Positions 1-5,140 of a stretch of 8,471 bases of DNA are shown here, piece by piece. The translations under genes were made by a program, and so were the position numbers. The stretch comes from CAYLLT01 sp964548565 (GTDB lineage: Bacteria; Planctomycetota; Phycisphaerae; UBA1845; PWPN01), in NCBI GenBank assembly GCA_964548565.1, contig CAZJTF010000308.1, positions 1 through 8,471 on the forward strand, written 5' to 3'. Under the pieces are notes generated by a model. It saw only the letters and a list, made by a program, of their open reading frames with translations, was not told where the DNA came from and did no database searches. Positions within the stretch are counted from its first letter, which is position 1. Each line of letters starts with the position of its first letter.

Positions 1-1
1 G

Positions 2-106
2 TCGCGCCGGGCCGCAGCCGCGGGCGTTGCAGTTCCCACGATCGACGTGCAATATCGCCTGGTCTCGTTCCTGGATCGGCTCAACCGCGAGTCCCTCCGG
101 GCCTGA
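2..106 (+). CDS. 3' end of an upstream gene, possibly ketopantoate reductase family (partial)
   Basis: This is the last 34 codons of a gene that begins before the window; the stop is TGA at 104-106. Of the three + frames only this one shows GC-rich third positions and a plausible protein. The readable tail includes AAAAGVAVPTIDVQYRLVSF, an alanine-rich helix followed by G-V-x-V-P-T and an amphipathic helix. That pattern resembles the C-terminus of the ApbA/PanE 2-dehydropantoate 2-reductase family, where a G-(I/V)-x-(T/V)-P stretch precedes a final helix. The family assignment is an inference from very little sequence, and other dehydrogenases end in a similar way. The stop lies 22 bp before truD, so the two genes could be co-transcribed. 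Confidence 0.4.
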   Translation, partial: SRRAAAAGVAVPTIDVQYRLVSFLDRLNRESLRA

Positions 107-128
107 CCGGGCCCATTGAAAGCTCAGC

Positions 129-1388
129 ATGCTGAACGTTCATGAACTGCCGTACCTGACTGCAGACATCCCCGGGGTGGGAGGCACGATCAAGCAGCAA
201 CCGTCGGACTTCGTGGTCGACGAACTCCCGCTGTACGAAGCGTCCGGAGAAGGCACGCACGTTTACTTTCGGATTCGAAAGACCGGCCTCTCGACGATGC
301 AGGCGATCCAGCACATCGCACGAGCGCTTGGCCGTGCCGCGCGCGACATCGGCTACGCAGGGCTGAAGGATGCCGACGCCGTGACCACCCAGATGCTCAG
401 CCTCGAGCATATCGACCCGGCGCGGATCGAATCGTTGCAGCTTCCTCGCATCGAAGTCGTGAGCGTTTCCCGCCACCGCAACAAGCTCAAACTCGGGCAC
501 CTCGCGGGCAATCGCTTCGCGGTCCGTCTGCGGGACGTTGATCCGTCGGTGACCCCCCGCGTGAAGGAGACGCTTGAACTGCTCACGCGACGAGGGGTTC
601 CGAACTACTTCGGGCCGCAGCGGTTCGGCGCGCGTGGCGACACGTGGGAGATCGGACGGGCGATGCTCCGCGGCGACCACGAAGAGGCGGTGCGTCTGAT
701 GGTCGGACGCGCGGGGCCGCATGACTATGGACAGGTCCGGGCTGCACGCGAGTTCTTCGACCGGGGGGAGTACGAGCAGGCAGCGCAGACCTGGCCGTAC
801 CCATTCAACCACGAACGACGTATCTGCTGGGCGGTCGTCAAGGCAGGCGGCAACGTCGGGAAGGCGTTCCGGGCAGTCGAGCCGCAGATGAGACGCTTTT
901 ACGTGTCGGCGTACCAGTCGCAGTTCTTCAACCAGGTTGTCGCACACCGGATCGGAGGGCTCGACCGATTGATGGCCGGTGACCTGGCCTGGCGGCACGC
1001 AAACGGCGCGGTTTTCCGCGTAGAAGACGTCGAACGGGAGCAACCGCGGTGCACTGCATTCGAGATCTCACCCTCCGGGCCGCTCTTCGGCGAGCGGATG
1101 AGCGATCCCCAGGGCGAACCGGGCGAGATCGAGCGCCAGGTACTCGCCGAAGAGGGGCTCACGCCCGAGGCGTGGAAGCAGGGTCCGCACCGTGCGACCG
1201 GCGGCCGGCGTCCGCTGCGTTTCCAGCCGCGCGACAGTGCCGTCGAGGCGGGCCAGGACGACTCAGGGCCGTTTGTCGTGCTGCATTTCTCGCTGGAATC
1301 CGGCTGTTACGCGACCACCGTTCTGCGGGAAATCTGCAAGGCCGAAGTGACGCAAACCGATGCGCCGGCAGCCGAGACGGAGGAGTAA
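129..1388 (+). CDS. truD: tRNA pseudouridine(13) synthase TruD
   Basis: TruD isomerises uridine 13 of certain tRNAs (for example tRNA-Glu) to pseudouridine in the cytoplasm. The 419-residue product has the family landmarks in order. An N-terminal segment with PSDFVVDE lies near residues 25-32. The catalytic motif GLKDADAVTTQ lies at 78-88, with the nucleophilic aspartate at D81. The conserved HRNKLKLGHLAGNRF stretch lies at 116-130. NYFGPQRFG at 159-167 opens the TRUD insertion domain. Near the C-terminus there is a YATTVLREI motif typical of the family. It is longer than the E. coli enzyme (about 350 residues), mainly in the insertion domain and an acidic tail. The ATG at 129 is chosen because it comes just before the conserved N-terminus; the ribosome binding site is weak. 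The gene is intact, and the atp promoter region starts right after its stop. No functional link to ATP synthase is implied. Confidence 0.95.
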   Translation: MLNVHELPYLTADIPGVGGTIKQQPSDFVVDELPLYEASGEGTHVYFRIRKTGLSTMQAIQHIARALGRAARDIGYAGLKDADAVTTQMLSLEHIDPARIESLQLPRIEVVSVSRHRNKLKLGHLAGNRFAVRLRDVDPSVTPRVKETLELLTRRGVPNYFGPQRFGARGDTWEIGRAMLRGDHEEAVRLMVGRAGPHDYGQVRAAREFFDRGEYEQAAQTWPYPFNHERRICWAVVKAGGNVGKAFRAVEPQMRRFYVSAYQSQFFNQVVAHRIGGLDRLMAGDLAWRHANGAVFRVEDVEREQPRCTAFEISPSGPLFGERMSDPQGEPGEIERQVLAEEGLTPEAWKQGPHRATGGRRPLRFQPRDSAVEAGQDDSGPFVVLHFSLESGCYATTVLREICKAEVTQTDAPAAETEE

Positions 1389-1411
1389 ACCGCTGTGTTG
1401 TGCGGCGGTTT
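1387..1411 (+). terminator. Small hairpin at the truD stop codon (weak terminator candidate)
   Basis: AAACCGC at 1387-1393 is the exact reverse complement of GCGGTTT at 1405-1411, giving a 7-bp stem with an 11-nt loop that begins inside the truD stop codon. No T-run follows (the next bases are GTAACC), so intrinsic termination would be inefficient. It may instead protect the 3' end of the truD mRNA, or be chance. Confidence 0.3.
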
Positions 1412-1419
1412 GTAACCCC

Positions 1420-1449
1420 TTGACGGCGCACGGGCCCGCTCGCTAGACT
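1420..1449 (+). promoter_or_regulatory. Putative sigma70-type promoter of the atp operon
   Basis: TTGACG at 1420-1425 and TAGACT at 1444-1449 match the -35 and -10 consensus at five and four of six positions, separated by 18 bp. Transcription would start near 1456 and give a leader of about 140 nt before atpZ. The leader holds a small hairpin (GTGGC 1463-1467 with GCCAC 1475-1479), then the terminator-like hairpin at 1496-1542, then the hairpin over the ribosome binding site. It is the best promoter match I see before the operon. The call rests on sequence pattern alone. Confidence 0.55.
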
Positions 1450-1495
1450 CCTTTCGCTTTCAGTGGCCGTGAAAGCCACGCGGGCCGAGACGACG

Positions 1496-1542
1496 GGAGG
1501 TGAATCCGCCCGGTGAAGCGGGTGATTCGCACCTCCTTTTTT
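1496..1542 (+). terminator. Strong intrinsic terminator hairpin in the atp leader
   Basis: The 5' arm GGAGGTG (1496-1502) pairs with CACCTCC (1530-1536). AATC (1503-1506) pairs with GATT (1524-1527), and CCCG (1509-1512) pairs with CGGG (1519-1522), closing a GTGAAG loop; small bulges separate the blocks. Six T follow directly at 1537-1542. This is a textbook Rho-independent terminator in the + direction. It lies 108 bp after the truD stop and about 40 nt downstream of the likely atp transcription start. It could end truD transcription, attenuate the atp operon, or do both. Confidence 0.75.
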
Positions 1543-1547
1543 GTCGG

Positions 1548-1592
1548 CTCTCCCGGAATTGTCTCGATTGGCGTGCGCGGCACACGGGAGAG
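1548..1592 (+). promoter_or_regulatory. Hairpin that would sequester the atpZ ribosome binding site
   Basis: CTCTCCCG at 1548-1555 is the exact reverse complement of CGGGAGAG at 1585-1592, an 8-bp GC-rich stem. The 29-nt loop contains a nested GTGC/GCAC hairpin (1573-1576 with 1580-1583). The 3' arm contains the Shine-Dalgarno sequence GGGAG (1586-1590), six bases before the ATG at 1597. When folded, it would hide the ribosome binding site of the first operon gene. The pairing is seen directly; a regulatory role is inferred. Confidence 0.5.
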
Positions 1593-1596
1593 GGCC

Positions 1597-1875
1597 ATGA
1601 GTGGGCCGGAAAAGCCGCGGAAGTCAATCAGCGGCACCATGCGACTGGCCGGGCTGGGCATGGAGCTGGCTGCAGCGGTCGGAGGGGCCTGTCTCCTCGG
1701 CTACTGGATCGATCGGCGATTCGACACGAGCCCGTGGGGCATCCTGATTCTCGCCACGATTGGCGTAGTCGGAGGCCTCTACAACATGATCCGCCAGTCG
1801 GTCCATGAGATGCTTCTGCCGGACAAGCGGCGGGAGGACTCCGGCCACAGAAAGCCGCGGGGAGACGAGGAGTGA
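1597..1875 (+). CDS. atpZ: AtpZ-type small membrane protein (ATPase gene 1 family)
   Basis: This 92-residue protein is the first gene of the ATP synthase operon. It has a basic N-terminus and two predicted membrane helices, about residues 18-38 and 46-66. The linking motif LLGYWIDRRFDTSPWG, followed by GLYNMIRQ, is characteristic of the AtpZ/ATPase_gene1 family. Members form a membrane protein encoded beside AtpI and have been linked to Mg2+ or Ca2+ handling and to synthase assembly; the exact role is unsettled. The tail after residue 75 is charged and probably disordered. The ATG at 1597 is preferred because GGGAG lies six bases upstream. An in-frame GTG at 1513 would add 28 residues but sits in the loop of the terminator hairpin and has no family support. 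The stop overlaps the start of atpI. Confidence 0.8.
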   Translation: MSGPEKPRKSISGTMRLAGLGMELAAAVGGACLLGYWIDRRFDTSPWGILILATIGVVGGLYNMIRQSVHEMLLPDKRREDSGHRKPRGDEE

Positions 1876-2279
1876 GTTCCGGTCTCGATCGCCGGTGGCC
1901 GGCGGCGTGGCCCCTGGTCGGCTGCGTGATTCTTGCAGCCGCCGGGTACTATCCGACGGCTGTCCTCGCCGGTCAGCGCGGTCTGCGGGCGATGGCCGTG
2001 GCGCAGGTCGTGGTGCTTGCCGTCGTCTATGCGACACTGGTACCTGCGATGCGGCGGCTCGCGATGGCGACTCCGGAGCGCAGGCTGCAGGTGGCGCTGT
2101 CGGCAGCGGTTGTGCGGTTCGTGGCGACCGTCTTCATTGCAGCGGCGGTCGCCTGGCGCGGCATTGTGGATCCGGCAGTTTTCCTGATCTGGGTCGGCAT
2201 CGCCTACGTGGTGATGATCAAGATCGAGACGCTGTCGTTGATCGCCTGGATGAGGGTACTCGAGAAACGCCCATGTTGA
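1872..2279 (+). CDS. atpI: AtpI-like ATP synthase accessory membrane protein
   Basis: This 135-residue, very hydrophobic protein has four predicted membrane helices, near residues 12-33, 39-60, 74-95 and 100-122, with a short basic C-terminus. Its size, topology and place between atpZ and atpB fit AtpI (UncI), which in other bacteria assists assembly of the c ring and is not part of the final enzyme. The sequence family is weakly conserved, so the call leans on context. The start is a GTG at 1872 that overlaps the atpZ stop (GTGA), with GGGGAG at 1859-1864 as ribosome binding site, which indicates coupled translation. The next in-frame ATG (residue 41) would remove the first helix. The stop at 2277-2279 lies within the first codons of atpB. 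Confidence 0.65.
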   Translation: MSSGLDRRWPAAWPLVGCVILAAAGYYPTAVLAGQRGLRAMAVAQVVVLAVVYATLVPAMRRLAMATPERRLQVALSAAVVRFVATVFIAAAVAWRGIVDPAVFLIWVGIAYVVMIKIETLSLIAWMRVLEKRPC

Positions 2280-3181
2280 TGGATTGTCTGGCGGCTGGCG
2301 CGAACCCCTTGACGCACGTTGTGGACGTGCCGATCTGGAAGCCGTTTTCGAACTTCACGCTGCTGTCGAACCACATTGTCATGATGATCATCGCGGCGGC
2401 GTTGATGCTGCTGCTGATCCCCCGGCTCGTGCGGGTGCCGGCAGCCGGCGAGGACGTGGATCGCCTCACGCCCCATGGTTCACGCAATGCTTTTGAGGCA
2501 ATCTGCCAATTCCTGCGCGAGTTCGTCGCCCGGCCCAACCTGGGCGACTACACGGACACGTTCATCGTTTACATCTGGACGGTGTTCTTCTTCATTTTGA
2601 CGTGCAACCTGCTGGGACTGTTGCCGCTGGAGCCGCTGACCAAGCCGATTGCCCACGCGCTGGGCCTTCATCACGGGATCTACGGAACAGCCACGGGCAA
2701 TATCTGGGTCACCGCAACTCTGGCCGTCTGCAGCCTTGTGATGATCATCGCCAATGGTCTGCGGCTGCACGGGATGGCCTACGTGAAGCACTTCTTCATG
2801 GGGCCGTTCCCGATCAATCTGCTGATCGGCGTCCTCGAGATTGCGGGCTTGTTCTTCAAGTCGTTCGCTCTGGCCGTGCGTTTGTTCGCGAATATGGTCG
2901 CCGGGCACATCCTGCTGGCCGTTCTTCTGAGCTTCATCGGGATGGCGTTTGCCGCTGGTGTTGCGATGGGATTCGCGATTGCCGTGCCGGTGGTGCTCGG
3001 CAGCGTGGCGATCATGTGCCTCGAACTGTTCGTCGCGTTTCTTCAGGCGTTCATCTTCACGTTCCTGACGACGGTGTTCATCGGGATGGCGGTGAACATC
3101 CACCACGGCGATGAGGAGCATGAGCCGCACGCCCACGCGCACGAGCACGAGGGCGGCGCCGCGCACGCGCAGCACGCGTGA
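2273..3181 (+). CDS. atpB: ATP synthase F0 subunit a
   Basis: Subunit a forms the two ion half-channels beside the c ring. The 302-residue product has five to six membrane helices, starting near residues 31-50 and ending near 250-275. The signature RLFANMVAGH at 203-212 carries the essential arginine R203 (E. coli R210). The last helix has LELFVAFLQAFIF at 250-262. H212 and E251 occupy the positions of E. coli E219 and H245, so the Glu/His pair is exchanged, as in mitochondrial subunit a. The C-terminus after residue 276 is a hydrophilic tail with nine histidines in 26 residues, absent from E. coli. The ATG at 2273 overlaps the atpI stop; the ATG at 2279, two codons on, shares one base with that stop and is equally possible. 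The ribosome binding site is poor, which suggests translational coupling to atpI. Confidence 0.95.
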   Translation: MLMDCLAAGANPLTHVVDVPIWKPFSNFTLLSNHIVMMIIAAALMLLLIPRLVRVPAAGEDVDRLTPHGSRNAFEAICQFLREFVARPNLGDYTDTFIVYIWTVFFFILTCNLLGLLPLEPLTKPIAHALGLHHGIYGTATGNIWVTATLAVCSLVMIIANGLRLHGMAYVKHFFMGPFPINLLIGVLEIAGLFFKSFALAVRLFANMVAGHILLAVLLSFIGMAFAAGVAMGFAIAVPVVLGSVAIMCLELFVAFLQAFIFTFLTTVFIGMAVNIHHGDEEHEPHAHAHEHEGGAAHAQHA

Positions 3182-3191
3182 AAGTGGGAAA

Positions 3192-3262
3192 GTCACCGGT
3201 TTCAAACCGGTGCCACATGACTGGGTGTGAGACGGTCACCGGTTTCAAACCGGTGCCACATG
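3192..3262. repeat. Two direct copies of a 28-bp palindromic repeat
   Basis: Identical 28-bp units occupy 3192-3219 and 3235-3262, separated by 15 bp (period 43). Each unit contains CACCGGTTTCAAACCGGTG, a perfect inverted repeat with 9-bp arms around one central base, flanked by GT on the left and CCACATG on the right. Each copy can form a hairpin in RNA or a cruciform in DNA. Two exact copies in an otherwise non-repetitive region suggest a mobile or amplified intergenic element of the REP/BIME kind. No T-run follows either hairpin. Confidence 0.85.
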
Positions 3263-3304
3263 CAACTGAACAGCCGAGAGTTGATAGATGAGAGCTGATG
3301 GAGA

Positions 3305-3353
3305 GCCAATAGCTAACAGCAAACGGCTAACAGCCAATAGCTAATAGCCAATA
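3305..3353. repeat. Array of seven 7-bp units (GCYAAYA type)
   Basis: Seven units lie in unbroken 7-bp register: GCCAATA, GCTAACA, GCAAACG, GCTAACA, GCCAATA, GCTAATA and GCCAATA. A degraded eighth unit (GCTGGTT) ends at 3360. Upstream, GAGAGTTGAT at 3276 and GAGAGCTGAT at 3290 are 14 bp apart, which keeps a seven-base rhythm and may be a decayed extension. The array is AT-richer than its surroundings. It resembles the short heptanucleotide tandem repeats known from intergenic regions of some cyanobacteria, but no homology is claimed. Confidence 0.85.
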
Positions 3354-3483
3354 GCTGGTTTCGCATTCAACCTGCCATGCCCGTGGAGTGGGACTGCGGG
3401 TCGTAAGGCCGGAAGGCGATGGCGATCTTGGTTGGAGAAGAGAGGCCGTTCCCGCCGGCTTCGAGAAGAGAAAGGGTTCAGAG

Positions 3484-3828
3484 ATGATTCGCAAGCTTGG
3501 TTTGATCGCCCTGACGGCAGTGTTGCTGTCGGCGGCACCGGCCTGGGCCGCCGAGGCGGCGGCAGCGCCGGCGGAGGAAGGCCGGGGCTTTCTGCTCCTG
3601 CAGGACAAGGGTGCGGCGTTCCTGGGTGGTGCCATCGGCGCCGGCCTGGTGATCATCGGCGGCGCGGCGGGCATCGGTCGGATCGGCGGCAGCGCTGTCG
3701 AGTCCATGGCCCGTCAGCCGGAAGCGTCGGGTTCGATCAACGGCGTGGCTCTGATCACGGCCGCAATGGTCGAAGGCGCGACGCTGTTTGCAGTGGTGGT
3801 GTGCCTCCTGGCGCTCCTGTTTATCTAG
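3484..3828 (+). CDS. atpE: ATP synthase F0 subunit c, with N-terminal signal-like extension
   Basis: Subunit c forms the rotating ring that carries ions across the membrane. The 114-residue product is longer than the usual 70-90 because of an N-terminal hydrophobic segment (residues 5-20) that ends in APAWA|AEA, a good signal-peptidase-like site near residue 22. The mature part has a glycine-rich first helix (48-68), the polar loop RQPE (77-80) and a second helix with the ion-binding glutamate E97 in MVEGATLF. Glycine follows E97 where Na+-binding rings usually have Ser or Thr, so protons are the likelier coupling ion. AAGGG at 3472-3476 sits seven bases before the ATG at 3484 and fixes the start. 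An in-frame start at 3388 would precede the signal segment with unrelated sequence and is rejected. Confidence 0.95.
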   Translation: MIRKLGLIALTAVLLSAAPAWAAEAAAAPAEEGRGFLLLQDKGAAFLGGAIGAGLVIIGGAAGIGRIGGSAVESMARQPEASGSINGVALITAAMVEGATLFAVVVCLLALLFI

Positions 3829-3842
3829 CGGATAGCGGGGAG

Positions 3843-3870
3843 CCGCGGAGGTCCGTACGGACCTCCGCGG
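3843..3870. repeat. Perfect 28-bp palindrome between atpE and atpF
   Basis: The left half, CCGCGGAGGTCCGT, is followed by its exact reverse complement, centred between 3856 and 3857. Outside it, GGAG at 3839-3842 can pair with CTCC at 3873-3876 past a two-base bulge, so the RNA stem would approach 16 bp. It begins 14 nt after the atpE stop and ends 38 nt before atpF. No T-run follows. In RNA it could act as a 3' stabiliser of the atpE message or a processing site; in DNA it could be a protein-binding site. Confidence 0.85.
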
Positions 3871-3908
3871 TGCTCCTGAACGGATCGGCGGCTCGTGAGG
3901 TGTGCGCA

Positions 3909-4517
3909 ATGTTGAGCGGAACGAGACGGACGGCCCTGGCGCTCGCCGTCAATGCCCTGTCTGGACTGACGGCGCTTGCTGCGGAGCACGCGGGGGATGC
4001 GTCCGAGGCAAAGCCCAGTCTCTTCGCGGGTGACCTGGGCAACGCCATCTGGACGCTGGCGATTTTCTTCCTGCTGCTGTTCGTGCTCGGGAAGTTCGCC
4101 TGGAATCCGCTGCTCCGTGCGCTGCAGAACCGCGAGCAGTTCATCCGCGAGTCGCTCGCGGCGGCCAAGCGCGACCGCGAGGGGGCGGAGGCCCGGCTCC
4201 GTGAGTACGAGCAGCGGATCCAGAAGGCGCACGAGCAGGCGGCCGCCATTGTCGAGGAGAGCCGTCGGGACGCCGAGGTCGTGAAGCGTCGCCTCGAGGA
4301 AGAGGCCCGCCAGAGCGCCGAGGAGATGCTCGAGCGCGCGAAACGCGAAATCGGCATCGCCCGCGACACCGCGCTCAAGGATCTTTATGAGCAGTCCGCC
4401 GGGCTCGCGACGACGCTGGCCGGCTCCGTGCTCAAGCGGCAATTGACGTCGGAAGACCAGCAGGCACTCGTTCGTGATGCGATGGCCGCGCTGCATCAGA
4501 AGGGAAGCGAGAACTGA
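3909..4517 (+). CDS. atpF: ATP synthase F0 subunit b, with signal-like N-terminus
   Basis: Subunit b is the peripheral stalk that holds F1 against the Fo motor. The 202-residue protein starts with a hydrophobic segment (residues 8-24) ending in TALA|AEHA, like a signal peptide, which E. coli subunit b (156 residues) lacks. The true membrane helix spans about 46-62 (IWTLAIFFLLLFVLGKF) and is followed by the family motif WNPLLRALQNRE. A long charged coiled coil runs from about 75 to 180, and the C-terminal region should contact delta. The ATG at 3909 has GAGGTG at 3897-3902 with a six-base gap. The gene ends two bases before atpH, which indicates co-translation. Only one b-type gene is present, so there is no b/b' pair in this window. 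Confidence 0.92.
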   Translation: MLSGTRRTALALAVNALSGLTALAAEHAGDASEAKPSLFAGDLGNAIWTLAIFFLLLFVLGKFAWNPLLRALQNREQFIRESLAAAKRDREGAEARLREYEQRIQKAHEQAAAIVEESRRDAEVVKRRLEEEARQSAEEMLERAKREIGIARDTALKDLYEQSAGLATTLAGSVLKRQLTSEDQQALVRDAMAALHQKGSEN

Positions 4518-4519
4518 CC

Positions 4520-5119
4520 ATGCCGGTCCTCCGGGATGAAAAACTGGCCCTCGCCGACGTCTATGCGGAGTCGCTGATCGCAGTGGCAGACGAGCAGGGG
4601 CGTACCGATACGATCGCGGCGGAGTTCGCCGACTTGATCCGGTACATGGACAAGAACCCGGAGTTCGCCACGTTCCTGACGGCGGACTCGATCGACGACG
4701 ATGCGCGCCGCGAATCGCTGGAGAAGATGTTCCGCGGCAAAATGGACGACCTGCTGCTGAATCTGCTGCAGGTCCTCAACCGGCGGCGTCGGCTGTGGCT
4801 CGTGCGCTCCATCGGCCGTGCGGGTCAGCTGCGGATGCAGGAGCGGCGCGACCAGCAGGAGGTGATCGTCGAAACCGCGGTTCCGCTCACCGATGATCTC
4901 CGGCAATCCGTGAAGGACCAGATGAGCCGCCAGATCGGGCGCGAGGCGCTGTTGATCGAGCGCGTCAATCCGGAACTGATCGGCGGCATTGTGATTCGCG
5001 TCGGGGATATGCAGATTGATGCGAGCGTGGCGTCACGAATCGCGGCCCTGCGCAGGAAACTGAGTGACCGGGCCACGCTGGAAATCCACAGCCATACGGA
5101 TCGCCTCATCGAGGCATAA
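4520..5119 (+). CDS. atpH: ATP synthase F1 subunit delta
   Basis: Delta (OSCP-type) joins the top of the alpha/beta hexamer to the b stalk. The 199-residue product has the expected N-terminal helical domain (about 8-105, starting LADVYAESLIAVADEQG) and a C-terminal domain. The family signature PELIGGIVIRVGDMQIDASV lies at 151-170. The length is slightly above the usual 175-185 residues. The ATG at 4520 follows the atpF stop after two bases; the ribosome binding site is poor, so translation is probably coupled. The stop lies 21 bp before atpA. Nothing is missing. Confidence 0.93.
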   Translation: MPVLRDEKLALADVYAESLIAVADEQGRTDTIAAEFADLIRYMDKNPEFATFLTADSIDDDARRESLEKMFRGKMDDLLLNLLQVLNRRRRLWLVRSIGRAGQLRMQERRDQQEVIVETAVPLTDDLRQSVKDQMSRQIGREALLIERVNPELIGGIVIRVGDMQIDASVASRIAALRRKLSDRATLEIHSHTDRLIEA

Positions 5120-5140
5120 CGAGCAAGACAGGACAGACGC

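Larger units (their letters stand above)
3182..3483. other. 302-bp repeat-bearing gap inside the operon (atpB-atpE)
   Basis: This is by far the longest gap between genes of the operon. The first third holds two palindromic 28-bp repeats (3192-3262), the middle third a heptamer array (3276-3360). The last third (3361-3483) is unstructured sequence leading to the atpE ribosome binding site. In that part GAGAAGAGA occurs twice, at 3435-3443 and 3463-3471. I found no convincing promoter, no T-run terminator and no plausible gene here. Confidence 0.7.

Noticed and set aside
81..1043. 320-codon minus-strand open frame over truD
   Set aside because: It is antisense to truD with its conserved catalytic motif; the product is a composition-driven shadow.
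1513..1596. GTG at 1513 as an upstream start for atpZ, or a leader peptide
   Set aside because: The codon lies in the loop of the terminator hairpin and the added residues match nothing in the family. GGAGG at 1496-1500 is the terminator arm, although it would have suitable spacing.
1611..1860. 10-bp direct repeat AAAGCCGCGG at 1611-1620 and 1851-1860 within atpZ
   Set aside because: Both copies encode a Lys-Pro-Arg run in the same frame using favoured codons; this is coding coincidence.
1805..2272. In-frame 5' extension of atpB
   Set aside because: The extension runs through atpI in another frame and translates to Arg/Gly-rich sequence; subunit a begins naturally at 2273 or 2279.
3192..3262. 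CRISPR array
   Set aside because: There are only two copies, the spacer is 15 bp, the unit is an almost complete palindrome, and no cas genes are nearby.
3281..3312. Promoter for atpE starting from TTGATA at 3281
   Set aside because: The best -10 like bases (CAATAG) lie 20 bp away, which is too far, and they belong to the heptamer array.
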